Positions 36,134 to 45,836 are shown, numbered from the stretch's first letter. The stretch is 64,000 bases of DNA from Cerasibacillus sp036516575 (GCF_036516575.1 NZ_DATBTY010000073.1:186001-250000); one strand, 5' to 3'. Program-made: numbers and translations. Notes: generated from the letters alone by a model not told the origin.

Positions 36134-37648
36134 TTAAAATACTTTCCTATTTTTCTTTATAATTTGTTCGTCTTTTAATCCTTTATGAAGAGAGATCATG
36201 ATGAATATTAAAATAAACACAAACGGAAATGCAGATACAATGGATGCTGTTTGTAAAGCATTCAAACCACCTGACCATAGTAGAACCGCAGCAGCTGCGG
36301 CTTGGACTAATCCCCAAATGATTTTAACGTGTAAAGGAGGATTTAGCATGCCATTTGTTGTCTGCATGCCGATTACAAACGTTGCAGAATCCGCTGATGT
36401 AACGAAAAAGGAAGCGATTAGTATAATGGATACAATTGTAGCGATTGTACTTAGAGGTAAATGCTGTAATGTCGCAAATAGTGCAATTTCCGTGTTTTCT
36501 CCAAAATTCATTGCTTCCCAAATACCACCTTCACCAAACATTTCAATATGAATACCTGTACCACCAAAGATTGAAAACCAAAGCGCACAGAATAACGTAG
36601 GAACGGCTAATACACCGAAAACAAATTCTCGAATAGTCCGTCCTTTTGACACTCGAGCAATAAATGTACCAACAAATGGAGACCAAGCAATCCACCAAGC
36701 CCAATAAAAAATGGTCCAACCTTGAATCCACTCACTGTTTTCTTGATCAAAAGGTGATAGCCGGAAGCTCATCCGTGGCAAGTATTCTACATAATTACCT
36801 AAGGATGTTGTAAAAAGGTTCAATAAAAACGTCGTCGGTCCCATGAATAGGAAGAAAAGCATAAGCAAGATAGCCAAAACAATATTGGCATTACTTAACC
36901 ACTTAATTCCTCTCCCAAGTCCTGAAATAACCGATAACATGAATAAAATGGTCACTGCTACAATGATAATCAATTGGGCTATGAATCCATTCGGAATGTT
37001 TTCGTTTAGAAAATGAAAGCCACCATTTATTTGAATTGCCCCAAGACCTAAGGAAGTAGCAACACCAAACACCGTTGCAAAAACGGCAATCGTATCAATT
37101 ATTTTACCGATCGGACCGTTGATACGATCTCCGAGTAAAGGATAAAAAATAGCACTGATTGTTCCAGGAGCCTCTTTTCTAAATTTGAAAAAAGCTAGTG
37201 CTAAGGCGATAACAGCATAAATACCCCATGGATGTAAACCCCAATGAAAAAAAGAAAATCTGAGTGCTGTCTCTGCTGATTCAGGACCATTACCCACACT
37301 ATATGGTGGAATATTAAAATGAGAAATTGGTTCAGCTATGCTCCAAAATACAAGCCCAATTCCCATACCAGCACTAAAAAGCATCGCAAACCAACTAAAT
37401 GTACTATATTCTGGTTCGTCATCTTCTTTGCCTAGTTTAACATTGCCATATTTTGAAAATGCAAGGAAAATAGCGAATAAAAGAATGGCACTTGCAGTGA
37501 TTAAGTAAAGCCAACCAAACTTTTCTTGCAAAAATGTCTGGATTGCTGATGAGACTTTTTCAAGGTTTTCTGGGATGAATGCTCCCCACAAAATGAATAA
37601 AATGGCAAGTGTAATTGAGATAAAAAAAACTGGGCTCATTTTCCTCAA
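36134..37648 (-). CDS. BCCT family glycine betaine/choline transporter (OpuD-like)
   Basis: A 504-residue, twelve-segment carrier. The BCCT signature with its Trp cluster, FYWAWWIAWSPFVGTFIAR, sits near residue 325, and GMGIGLVFWSIAEP (about residue 90) is the glycine-rich part of the Na+/betaine site. It takes up osmoprotectants. TTG 37648 is chosen because AGGAGGA lies six bases upstream; MSPVFF (ATG 37636) is the alternative. The gene suggests salt adaptation. Confidence 0.9.
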   Translation of the reverse strand: MRKMSPVFFISITLAILFILWGAFIPENLEKVSSAIQTFLQEKFGWLYLITASAILLFAIFLAFSKYGNVKLGKEDDEPEYSTFSWFAMLFSAGMGIGLVFWSIAEPISHFNIPPYSVGNGPESAETALRFSFFHWGLHPWGIYAVIALALAFFKFRKEAPGTISAIFYPLLGDRINGPIGKIIDTIAVFATVFGVATSLGLGAIQINGGFHFLNENIPNGFIAQLIIIVAVTILFMLSVISGLGRGIKWLSNANIVLAILLMLFFLFMGPTTFLLNLFTTSLGNYVEYLPRMSFRLSPFDQENSEWIQGWTIFYWAWWIAWSPFVGTFIARVSKGRTIREFVFGVLAVPTLFCALWFSIFGGTGIHIEMFGEGGIWEAMNFGENTEIALFATLQHLPLSTIATIVSIILIASFFVTSADSATFVIGMQTTNGMLNPPLHVKIIWGLVQAAAAAVLLWSGGLNALQTASIVSAFPFVFILIFIMISLHKGLKDEQIIKKNRKVF

Positions 37649-37912
37649 AGTTTGTTCCTCCTGTAGATGATATAACGAATATATGGACAAGTCTTTTAAC
37701 TTATAAAGGAGTCAATGTTAATTAAAACAAAATGTAATAAACATTATTATGCTTATCCTGCACTGAAATCATAGATAAATTCATGATTAATTAATGCTTT
37801 AAAGGATTGAGGAGGAAATGTATAGTCTCCTAAGCAGCCAGTAAATTTAAACTGTCGGTTTAAAAAACGTTGATAAAGAATCGGAGAATGATATGAAAAA
37901 AACATAAAAAAG

Positions 37913-37950
37913 TCGGGTGTCTCGAAATAAAATGAGACACCCGATTTATA
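37913..37950. terminator. Terminator of the coiled-coil gene
   Basis: Arms TCGGGTGTCTC and GAGACACCCGA around a short loop; A and T runs on both sides. Confidence 0.75.
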
Positions 37951-37953
37951 AGG

Positions 37954-38349
37954 TTATGCAAATACAGCGCCTTTTAAATAACGTATTTCTGTTTCGTGTT
38001 CAATGGAACGAAAGGCAAGCGTTTCAATAATCTTATCTTGTTTTGCTTGAAGATCTGTAACTGTTTTTAAGGTTTCAGCATTAGTAGCTACTTGTTCCAT
38101 AATTCCATCCAACTTCTTTTCTAAGCGATCAAATCGCTGATCCATTTGTTCGAATCTCGCATCGATTTGCTCGAACCTCTGATCAATTTGCTCAAATTTC
38201 TGGTCGATTTTTCCGAACTTCTGATCAATGTGTCCGAACGTCACATGAATCTGTTCGAACTTGGCATCCATTTTTTTGTTCGTTGTTTGGATATCTTGTC
38301 TAATCGTTTTTAAACCTGATAAAATTTGATTTAACACAGCTTCACTCAC
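37954..38349 (-). CDS. Heptad-repeat coiled-coil protein
   Basis: About 131 residues. The centre (about 30-85) is built of seven-residue units of the type FEQIDQR/FGKIDQK, a long parallel coiled coil. The C-terminal part (KQDKIIETLAFRSIEHETEIRYLK) is also helical. GTG 38349 is favoured by an AAAGGATG site; ATG 38358 is the alternative. Similar short coiled-coil proteins are scattered in Bacillaceae without known function. Confidence 0.75.
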   Translation of the reverse strand: MSEAVLNQILSGLKTIRQDIQTTNKKMDAKFEQIHVTFGHIDQKFGKIDQKFEQIDQRFEQIDARFEQMDQRFDRLEKKLDGIMEQVATNAETLKTVTDLQAKQDKIIETLAFRSIEHETEIRYLKGAVFA

Positions 38350-38637
38350 GAATACCATCCTTTCTCCATATTTTTAGATATTCCCCCACTCACATTGAAT
38401 TAGGATGTAAGAAGATAAGGCTTTAGTAGAATTATTGTAGAAGATATAAGTGCATGTAGCATAAAATGAGGCATATATCAGTTATATATATCATAATACA
38501 AGCTTTACTTTAACACAATAAAATTTCTTTGTTCTCTTCATAGACTCTTTACAATAATAAGACTCATTCTAATAGGAATCAGATTTCAATCATGCTACTA
38601 TGGATATGTAACTTAAATTCATAAAAGGAGCTTTCAT

Positions 38638-39453
38638 TTGGTTTATTTAATCAGTTTAATCGCAGGTATGATTGCCTCGTTTATCGGAAGTTTGGTCGGT
38701 TTAGGCGGTGGGATGATTTTAATTCCACTCTTGCTGGCGCTTCATAAATTCATTCCTAGCTTTTCTTGGGCAACACCACATACGATTGTCGGGATTTCTT
38801 TAGTGTTAATCGTCTTTACAGCGCTCTCATCGACCATTTCATATATTAAACAACAACGTGTTGATAAAAAGTCTGGATTGCTGTTTTTACTAGGAAGTAT
38901 TCCAGGGGGGATAATAGGATCGTGGCTTAATCAATTCGTCCCTGCTGAAAAGTTTACATTGTATTTCGGTCTATTGATGATTGTCATGTCATTATTACTA
39001 TTTATTAAACGTGAAGAAAAGGCACAGCCATTTATTTCTACAGGTTCAAAACGGATATTCACTTTAAATGGAGTGGAATACCAATATGCTGTGAATAAGT
39101 GGCTAGCTATATCCATATCATTTATTGTTGGGATACTATCAGGTTTATTCGGTATCGGTGGTGGGGCCATTATGGTGCCAACGATGATTCTCTTGTTTGG
39201 CTTTCCGCCACAAATTGCAACAGCGACTTCGATGTTTATGATCTTCTTTGTCAGCTTATTTAGTGCAACGACACATGTGTTTTTAGGTCATATTGATTGG
39301 CAGTATGTGCTTGTCTTTATTCCAGCGGCATGGATTGGTGGTAAGTTAGGGGCATATACGAATCAAAAATTAACAGGAAATGCAGTTAAGTGGATTTTAC
39401 GGATCATACTAATTCTTGTAGGGATACAATTAATTTTTGAAGGGTTGGGCTAA
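38638..39453 (+). CDS. yunE: TauE/SafE family permease YunE
   Basis: A 271-residue membrane protein with about eight segments and two copies of the family motif, GSLVGLGGGMILIPLLL (about 17) and GLFGIGGGAIMVPTMIL (about 178). The family exports sulfite, sulfonates or other organic acids. The start is a TTG behind AAAGGAG. It heads the yunE-yunD-yunC-yunB cluster, inverted relative to the lytH side as in B. subtilis. Confidence 0.87.
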   Translation: MVYLISLIAGMIASFIGSLVGLGGGMILIPLLLALHKFIPSFSWATPHTIVGISLVLIVFTALSSTISYIKQQRVDKKSGLLFLLGSIPGGIIGSWLNQFVPAEKFTLYFGLLMIVMSLLLFIKREEKAQPFISTGSKRIFTLNGVEYQYAVNKWLAISISFIVGILSGLFGIGGGAIMVPTMILLFGFPPQIATATSMFMIFFVSLFSATTHVFLGHIDWQYVLVFIPAAWIGGKLGAYTNQKLTGNAVKWILRIILILVGIQLIFEGLG

Positions 39454-39465
39454 GGTGAGTAGGAG

Positions 39466-40869
39466 ATGCTAGAACATATTCATTTCTATTATACGAATGA
39501 CTTTCATAGTCATTTTTCACAATGGTCACGTGTAGCAAATTTTTTAAAAGGGAAGAAAATAAAGCATCAAATAGACGGTGATTCTTATTATCTTGTAGAT
39601 ATCGGTGATCATATGGATCGGGTTCATCCTATTACAGAAGCAAGTATGGGAAAAGCGAATGTAGAATTATTGAATGATTTAGCTTATGATGTTGTCACTT
39701 TTGGTAACAATGAAGGGATTACATTAGCACGGGATGATTTTTTCGATTTATATGAAGAGGCGCAGTTTGATGTTGTTTGTGCGAATTTACATAGTACGGC
39801 TGGAGATGAACCAGACTGGCTTAGACGATATACAACAGTCCAATCAGTCGGTGGAGTGAAAATTGGCTTTCTAGGTTTAACTGTGCCCTTCAATGATTTC
39901 TATCATTTATTAGATTTGCATATTACATCACCGTTTGATGCACTTGAACAATATATAGAAAAATTAAAGTCTGAAGTAGATGTAATTATCTTATTATCAC
40001 ATCTTGGCATTACGGTTGATCGACAAATTGCTAAACAGTTTCCAGAAATTGATGTCATTATTGGTGGGCATACCCATCATTTATTTAAACAAGGAGAGTT
40101 AGCACATCAAACACTCATAACGGCAGCTGGAAAAAACTGTTACTATGTTGGTGAATTACATCTTGTCTGGGATCATAAAGAACAAAAGCTTTACCATAAA
40201 GATGCTATCGCTACCGACGTATCACATGTTCCAAGAGATTTGGCAACTGAAGAAATGCTTAATCAATTAGAACTTAAAGCACAAAATATCTTAGGAAAAA
40301 AGGTCGTTTATTTAGAGGAACCTTTGGAAGTTAGATGGTTTAAAGAAACGGAAATTATGAAATATTTAACAGACACTGTAAAAGAATGGACAAATGCAGA
40401 CGGGGCCATGTTGAATGCAGGGCTATTGTTGGAAGACTTTAATCCGGGATATATTACTTATGGTGATATACACCGTATTTGTCCACATCCCATTAATCCT
40501 TGTATTGTCAGTATTTATGGTAGTGAATTAATCAAGGTCATCCAGAAAACATTAAAACGATCATTTACTGAGATGAAATTGAAAGGATTTGGTTTCCGTG
40601 GTGAAGTATTAGGGAAAATGATTTTTTCCGATATCGAATTTACACCAATAACAGATGAAAAAGAAGGTCTTATTATAACAGATGTTGCGATTCGTGGTAG
40701 GGCGCTAAAAGAAAATACAACTTACAATATTGCAACGGCTGATTCGTTTACGTTTGGTGCGTTATTACCTGAAATATCACAAGCAAAACAGAAGACGTAC
40801 TTCTTACCAGAATTTTTAAGAAATCTTCTTTTAGAAACATTAGTGACTTATTATGGAACAAATGAATAG
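39466..40869 (+). CDS. yunD: Metallophosphoesterase/5'-nucleotidase YunD
   Basis: A 467-residue 5'-nucleotidase-family protein without a signal peptide, hence cytoplasmic. Metal motifs are YTNDFHSHF, VDIGDHMDR, GNNEG (a variant of GNHE with Asn for His) and IGGHTHH. The C-terminal nucleotidase substrate domain follows (about 290-467). The His-to-Asn change in the third motif also occurs in other intracellular members. Starts 12 bases after yunE. Confidence 0.88.
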   Translation: MLEHIHFYYTNDFHSHFSQWSRVANFLKGKKIKHQIDGDSYYLVDIGDHMDRVHPITEASMGKANVELLNDLAYDVVTFGNNEGITLARDDFFDLYEEAQFDVVCANLHSTAGDEPDWLRRYTTVQSVGGVKIGFLGLTVPFNDFYHLLDLHITSPFDALEQYIEKLKSEVDVIILLSHLGITVDRQIAKQFPEIDVIIGGHTHHLFKQGELAHQTLITAAGKNCYYVGELHLVWDHKEQKLYHKDAIATDVSHVPRDLATEEMLNQLELKAQNILGKKVVYLEEPLEVRWFKETEIMKYLTDTVKEWTNADGAMLNAGLLLEDFNPGYITYGDIHRICPHPINPCIVSIYGSELIKVIQKTLKRSFTEMKLKGFGFRGEVLGKMIFSDIEFTPITDEKEGLIITDVAIRGRALKENTTYNIATADSFTFGALLPEISQAKQKTYFLPEFLRNLLLETLVTYYGTNE

Positions 40870-40886
40870 GTATTTGAACAGTTTAT

Positions 40887-40932
40887 CTCCCTTTGTCATA
40901 TAGTGTGTATTATGACAAAGGGGGATTTTTTT
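40887..40932 (+). promoter_or_regulatory. Terminator-like hairpin covering the yunC ribosome-binding site
   Basis: CTCCCTTTGTCATA and TATGACAAAGGGGGA form a strong stem with a T run. The 3' arm contains AAAGGGGG, the yunC ribosome-binding site, and the ATG follows at 40934. Confidence 0.65.
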
Positions 40933-40933
40933 A

Positions 40934-41236
40934 ATGATTACAATTAATCCACTTGATGTAGAAGGAATTATCTTTACGGCTATACGTGTTGAATTACCAA
41001 AAACGAATCTATTAATCATAGCAAATGAAATTGGTTATATTATGTGTGCGGCTTTAGATGTTAACGTCCTAAATGAAAGGCTTAAAGAGAGGAAAGTGAT
41101 TGCAGGAAGGGCATCGGGTGTTCGCACAATTGATGATTTATTGCATGCACCGTTAGAAATGATTACTGATGCTTCAAAGGAATATGATTGGAGAGTCGGC
41201 ATGACCGGAAAAGAAGCGTTATTAAAAATTGCATAA
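40934..41236 (+). CDS. yunC: DUF1805 protein YunC
   Basis: A 100-residue protein of the DUF1805 family, small mixed alpha/beta, with the conserved CAALDVNVLNERLKERK and VAGRASGVRTIDDLL-like stretch (here IAGRASGVRTIDDLL). Function unknown. It starts directly at the end of a terminator-like hairpin whose arm holds its ribosome-binding site. Confidence 0.88.
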   Translation: MITINPLDVEGIIFTAIRVELPKTNLLIIANEIGYIMCAALDVNVLNERLKERKVIAGRASGVRTIDDLLHAPLEMITDASKEYDWRVGMTGKEALLKIA

Positions 41237-41245
41237 GTTACCTTC

Positions 41246-41288
41246 TAAACCCCCATAAACAAGCATAATTTTGTGTTAAGGGGGTTTT
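41246..41288 (+). promoter_or_regulatory. Hairpin covering the yunB ribosome-binding site
   Basis: TAAACCCCC and GGGGGTTTT pair across a loop of about 25 bases; the 3' arm holds AAGGGGG, seven bases before the yunB ATG. It would serve as the yunC terminator too. Confidence 0.6.
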
Positions 41289-41291
41289 AAA

Positions 41292-42068
41292 ATGCGAAAA
41301 CGAACACGATTTAAATCACGAACACCACCTCCCATGAGCCAGCTATTATTTATTTCTTTTCTTTTTGTGATGATTAGTACACTTCTTAGTATTTGGTATA
41401 TCGACACAAAAATTAAACCAGTACTAATGGAGATTGCTAAAAGAAAGACAACCGAATTTGCTACAAGAGCGATTAATTCGGCTGTTAAATTCGCCGAAAA
41501 TTATACATTTGACCAAATTGCCCGAACGATTACAGACCAGAATGGTAATGTCTCCATTGTTGGTTGGGATTCGTCTGTTGTTAATAAGATAAATCGGGCG
41601 GCAACTGATCGTGTTGAAGAATTCTTTCGTAGTATGAATCGTGGGGAACCACCAGATTATGAAGATCCCTTAAGTGAACCGGAAATATATGGTGATACGG
41701 TCGATGAACTAGTTGAAAAAGATCCCACTGTAGTAGAAATCCCAATTGGTCAAGCAACAGGAAATGCTATTTTAGCCAATTTAGGCCCCAAGATACCGGT
41801 AAATTTAGAACTGATTGGGAGTGTTCGCACGGATATTCAAGAGGAAAGAGAAGAATTTGGTATTAATAATGTGTTTGTCACACTGTATGTCTTAGTAGAA
41901 GCGGATGTCCAAATCATTGTACCTTTTACGACGGAAGTGACGACTGTAAAAACACGGATCATGATTGATAAGCATTTAGTCATGGGGCAAGTACCGAATT
42001 TCTATGGTGGTGGAAAGGAGGGGCCATCGATTGCGGTTCCAAAAAAAGACTTGCAAGATCTCCCGTAA
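41292..42068 (+). CDS. yunB: Sporulation protein YunB
   Basis: A 258-residue protein with one N-terminal membrane segment (about 19-38) and an extracytoplasmic domain. The stretch FATRAINSAVKFA and the late ITTEV-like segment (PFTTEVTTVKTRI) are typical for YunB, a mother-cell protein needed for efficient sporulation in B. subtilis. Its end carries a promoter-like TTGCAA-18-TATAAT (42051-42080) for the next transcript. Confidence 0.87.
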   Translation: MRKRTRFKSRTPPPMSQLLFISFLFVMISTLLSIWYIDTKIKPVLMEIAKRKTTEFATRAINSAVKFAENYTFDQIARTITDQNGNVSIVGWDSSVVNKINRAATDRVEEFFRSMNRGEPPDYEDPLSEPEIYGDTVDELVEKDPTVVEIPIGQATGNAILANLGPKIPVNLELIGSVRTDIQEEREEFGINNVFVTLYVLVEADVQIIVPFTTEVTTVKTRIMIDKHLVMGQVPNFYGGGKEGPSIAVPKKDLQDLP

Positions 42069-42114
42069 TATGTGTATAATGAAGGGTAACAAATTAAATA
42101 TAATACCTTATCAC

Positions 42115-42354
42115 GTCGGTGAGGTAGAGGCGCAGGCAACATGAGTAAACTATCTGAGGATGACAACAATGATGATAGCTAAAAGGGTTGTTTGCCGAAG
42201 TAATACAAGTGTCTAACTAGTACTTACTGGGGTGTCTTTGAATAAGAGGCGCACTGTCATACACATTGTGTATGGAGGACTACTGATCGAAATGGAGGAT
42301 AACGCTAATTGCCAGGCAATGACAAGTTATTTTCTATCATTGCCTTTTATTTTT
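42115..42354 (+). ncRNA. Lysine riboswitch with terminator
   Basis: The L-box core is present: GGTAGAGGCGC, AGTA, GAGGATGAC, the GCCGAAG box and ACTGGGGTGTC, closing near 42290 with CTACTGATCG. A terminator with arms AGGCAATGA and TCATTGCCT and a T run follows at 42314-42354. High lysine is expected to stop transcription of the downstream NhaC-type transporter gene. Confidence 0.93.
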
Positions 42355-42415
42355 GAAAGTATATCCTCCACCCTCCATACTAAATGTGTAAAAAGAGATA
42401 ATGGAGGGTGTTTAA

Positions 42416-43963
42416 ATGGTAGGGACATTTTATTCAATCATACCAGCACTCGTCATGCTGGTTTTAGTTTTATTAACGCGAAAAGTACTTTTATCGCTTG
42501 GAACAGGGATTGGGATTGGAGCATTATTTATCCATGAATTTAATGTAATCGATGCACTAAAGGAAATTGTTCAAGTCTTTGTTGCTATTTTTTATAGTAG
42601 TGAAGGAATTGAAACAGGCAATATATTATTATTACTCTTTTTAGTGCTCTTAGGTGTCATGATTGCATTTTTACAAGCATCAGGGGGGAGCCGGGCATTT
42701 GGTGAATGGATGATTAAACGTATTCGTACTCGGACTGGCTCACAATTTATGACCGTACTTTTAGGTTTTATTATTTTTATTGATGATTATTTCAGTAGTT
42801 TAGCAGTCGGACAGATTTCACGTCCATTAACGGACCGCCATAAAGTATCACGAGCAAAGCTTGCTTACTTAATAGACTCCACCTCGTCACCAGTGACAGT
42901 GTTGTCGCCTATTTCAAGTTGGGGTGCTTATATAATCGGGATATTAGGCGGATTATTCGCTGCTAAAGAAATTACTGAATATAAACCGTTAGAAGCGTTT
43001 ATTAAAATCATACCGTATAATCTCTATGCGATCATCGCTCTTATTCTCGTCTTTGTCGTTATCTATGTAAACTTTTTAGTTGGTCCGATGAAAAGACATG
43101 AGGAGCGGGCATTGAAAAAAGGTCAGTTACTTAGTCAAGACCGTTTGCCACCTGGAGATTTATCAAATACATTCACAGCTAATGCAAACGGAAAGGCATA
43201 TCACTTATTTATTCCGATTGTCGTTTTACTAGTAACAACCATTGCAAGCATGCTTGTAACAGGATGGATGGCAAGCGATGAAGGAACAAGTATACTGGCG
43301 GTGTTTGCCAATACGGATGTTAATATATCACTCTTTATAGGTGGGATTCTATCTGTCCTTGTTGCTCTAGGCCTATATTTGAAGTTGCCATCACGCCAAG
43401 CTGGATTGGTGAAAATCGCAAAAGAAGGGACGCTTACAATGGTTCCGGCAATTACTATTTTACTACTCGCTTGGATGATAGGATCTGTTATTGGTACGCT
43501 TCAAACAGGTGAATATTTAGCAAGTCTCGTTACAGAAGCGGAGATGCAGACGGCATTTTTACCATTTCTTTTCTTTCTTATCGCTAGCATCATGTCATTA
43601 TCAACGGGAACGTCATGGGGAACGTTCGGAATTATGTTACCGATTGCTGTAGATGTTCTCGTTGTAACGGATATGAGTTTATTATTGCCAACATTAGGTG
43701 CAGTCCTTGCTGGGGCGGTCTTTGGTGATCATTGTACACCGATTTCAGATACAACAATTCTATCGTCAACCGGAGCGGGTGTTCACCATATCGATCACGT
43801 CGTGACACAATTACCATATGCCATCATTGCTGCATTATCAGCTGGGCTAGGCTACCTATTTATCGGATTCACAAATCAAGTGGGTTTTGGCTTACTTGTA
43901 TCGATTCTTATCTTAGCAATAATTGTAGCTCTCTATCAGCTGTTTCGTAAGCGATTGTCGTAA
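42416..43963 (+). CDS. NhaC-family transporter under lysine control (predicted lysine transporter)
   Basis: A 515-residue, 11-12-segment NhaC-family protein. The central IDDYFSSLAVGQISRPLTD and the later STGTSWGTFGIMLPIA and AGAVFGDHCTPISDTTILSS are the family's ion-binding signatures. NhaC proteins exchange Na+ and H+ with an organic cation or anion. Because a lysine riboswitch precedes this one, it belongs to the group (LysW) predicted to import lysine. Strong GGAGGGTG site. Confidence 0.88.
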   Translation: MVGTFYSIIPALVMLVLVLLTRKVLLSLGTGIGIGALFIHEFNVIDALKEIVQVFVAIFYSSEGIETGNILLLLFLVLLGVMIAFLQASGGSRAFGEWMIKRIRTRTGSQFMTVLLGFIIFIDDYFSSLAVGQISRPLTDRHKVSRAKLAYLIDSTSSPVTVLSPISSWGAYIIGILGGLFAAKEITEYKPLEAFIKIIPYNLYAIIALILVFVVIYVNFLVGPMKRHEERALKKGQLLSQDRLPPGDLSNTFTANANGKAYHLFIPIVVLLVTTIASMLVTGWMASDEGTSILAVFANTDVNISLFIGGILSVLVALGLYLKLPSRQAGLVKIAKEGTLTMVPAITILLLAWMIGSVIGTLQTGEYLASLVTEAEMQTAFLPFLFFLIASIMSLSTGTSWGTFGIMLPIAVDVLVVTDMSLLLPTLGAVLAGAVFGDHCTPISDTTILSSTGAGVHHIDHVVTQLPYAIIAALSAGLGYLFIGFTNQVGFGLLVSILILAIIVALYQLFRKRLS

Positions 43964-43980
43964 TTCAAAAAAATTTGCTA

Positions 43981-44030
43981 AAACATATTCCTTTACAGAA
44001 ACATAGCAAAGGAATATGTTTCTTTTTTTC
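43981..44030 (+). terminator. Terminator of the NhaC-type gene
   Basis: AAACATATTCCTTT and AAAGGAATATGTTT form a 14-bp perfect stem, followed by CTTTTTTT. Confidence 0.9.
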
Positions 44031-44157
44031 CAATAAAAATACTTTGACATCTTGTATAAGTCCTTGTATAATACAAAACAAATATATCTGAAAATAGTTA
44101 AGTTTTACAAGATTGCGCTATTCGGGTATGATATGACAATAAAAAGGAGGAGAAGCA

Positions 44158-45684
44158 ATGGAAGAGCGATCACAATGGGGTACAAGGGCAGGTTTTATAT
44201 TGGCGGCAGTTGGATCAGCAGTAGGACTAGGTAATATTTGGCGTTTTCCAGCTGTCGCCTATGAAAATGGTGGAGGGGCATTTTTCATTCCTTACTTAGT
44301 AGCTCTATTAACAGCAGGTATTCCTATTTTAATTTTGGAATTTACATTGGGGCATAAATATCGTGGTTCATCCCCACTCACATTTCGCAGAATGAGTAAA
44401 AAAACTGAGTTTGTTGGTTGGTGGGGTGTCTTAGTCGCATTTGTCATTTCTACTTATTACTCAGTGATTATTGCCTGGGCAATTTCCTATTCTTTATTTT
44501 CATTCAAATTACAATGGGGTAGTGATACAAAAAATTTCTTTCTAAATCATCTACAGGTAGCTAGTGCAGGAGAAATTGGCAGCTTAGTACCAGATGTTTT
44601 CATTCCTTTAATCGTTGTTTGGGTCATTATATTAGGAATTCTTTTATTAGGTGTTAAACGAGGAATTGAGATTGCTAACCGAATTATGATTCCCTTACTT
44701 ATCGGTGTTTTTTTAATTATCGTCATTCGAGCTTTAACATTACCAGGTGCACTGGATGGACTGGAAGCCTTCTTTAAACCTGATTTTAGTAAGATTTTAG
44801 ATGGTCAAGTATGGGTAGAAGCTTACGGGCAAATCTTCTTTAGTCTTTCGATTGCCTTTGCTATTATGATTACGTATTCGAGTTACTTACCTAAAAAGTC
44901 AGATATAACGAACAATGCGTTTATTACAGGTTTTGGTAATTCGAGTTTTGAATTACTTGCGGGTATTGGTGTTTTCGCTATATTAGGATTTATGGCTGGC
45001 CAACAAGGTGTAGCCGTAAATGATGTTGTTGAATCTGGTGTTGGTTTGGCTTTTATGGTATTTCCAGCAATCATTAATGAGTTACCTGCATTAAACGGGT
45101 TCTTTGGATTTTTATTTTTCTTTTCACTCGTCCTTGCAGGGTTAACATCATTAATGTCGATTTCGGAAACGTATATTTCCGGTTTAGTTGATAAATTTCG
45201 TATCTCTAGAAGTAAAGCTGTGTTATTTGGAGGAGGCTTAGCAGCGGTTATTTCTATGATTTATGCGACAAAAGGTGGTTTACACATTTTAGATGCTGTC
45301 GATTACTTCATTAATAGTTTCGGTGTTGCTATGCTCGGTTTGGTTGAAGTCGTGGTGATTGTTTGGATCCTGCGTAAAGCACGCGATTTAAGACAGCATG
45401 CCAATGATGTCTCAGATATTCAATTAGGTGCATGGTGGACCATTTGTTTAGGAGTCATTACACCAATCATATTAGGGTATATGATGTATGATTCACTAAG
45501 TCAAAACATTATGAAGACCTTTGATACGGAAACAGGAAACTATAGTAACCTGCCAGATTCATTTATTATATATAGTGGTTGGTCTGTTGCAATTGGAGCG
45601 TTAGTCATTGGTATTATTATTAGTCTCATAAAGTGGAAGAAGAAACCTGAAGCAACCGACTTTGATATGAAGGAGGCTAAATAA
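44158..45684 (+). CDS. Sodium-dependent NSS-family amino acid transporter
   Basis: A 508-residue neurotransmitter:sodium symporter homologue. The start WGTRAGFILAAVGSAVGLGNIWRFP is the NSS signature that lines the Na+ and substrate sites, and twelve membrane segments follow. It is cotranscribed with a tiny MetS-like subunit, so methionine/alanine uptake like MetP of Corynebacterium is the best guess. A GGAGGAG site is present. Confidence 0.92.
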   Translation: MEERSQWGTRAGFILAAVGSAVGLGNIWRFPAVAYENGGGAFFIPYLVALLTAGIPILILEFTLGHKYRGSSPLTFRRMSKKTEFVGWWGVLVAFVISTYYSVIIAWAISYSLFSFKLQWGSDTKNFFLNHLQVASAGEIGSLVPDVFIPLIVVWVIILGILLLGVKRGIEIANRIMIPLLIGVFLIIVIRALTLPGALDGLEAFFKPDFSKILDGQVWVEAYGQIFFSLSIAFAIMITYSSYLPKKSDITNNAFITGFGNSSFELLAGIGVFAILGFMAGQQGVAVNDVVESGVGLAFMVFPAIINELPALNGFFGFLFFFSLVLAGLTSLMSISETYISGLVDKFRISRSKAVLFGGGLAAVISMIYATKGGLHILDAVDYFINSFGVAMLGLVEVVVIVWILRKARDLRQHANDVSDIQLGAWWTICLGVITPIILGYMMYDSLSQNIMKTFDTETGNYSNLPDSFIIYSGWSVAIGALVIGIIISLIKWKKKPEATDFDMKEAK

Positions 45685-45795
45685 ATGAGTACGAGTTCAA
45701 TTATCGTTATGATTATCGGTATGGTTATTATATGGGGGGGCTTAACAGCAAGTATCACCCATGCTGTTCGTAAAAGTAAAAAGTCTGAATCTTGA
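45685..45795 (+). CDS. MetS-like small subunit of the NSS transporter
   Basis: A 36-residue membrane peptide, MSTSSIIVMIIGMVIIWG at its N-terminus, one membrane helix, then a basic tail (HAVRKSKKSES). Its ATG directly follows the transporter's stop codon and AGGAGG lies upstream within the transporter gene. Small proteins of this length and pattern (methionine/alanine importer small subunit) are required partners of NSS carriers. Easily missed because of its size. Confidence 0.85.
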   Translation: MSTSSIIVMIIGMVIIWGGLTASITHAVRKSKKSES

Positions 45796-45802
45796 GTAAT
45801 CG

Positions 45803-45833
45803 GAGAAGCTGCCTCTGTGTGAAGCAGCTTCTT
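45803..45833. terminator. Bidirectional terminator
   Basis: GAGAAGCTGC and GCAGCTTC pair; it stands between the NSS operon and the converging lytH. Confidence 0.7.
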
Positions 45834-45836
45834 AGT

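Noticed and set aside
42232..42537. 101-codon open frame overlapping the lysine riboswitch and the start of the NhaC-type gene.
   Set aside because: It overlaps well-supported RNA and coding sequence, and its translation has no recognisable features.
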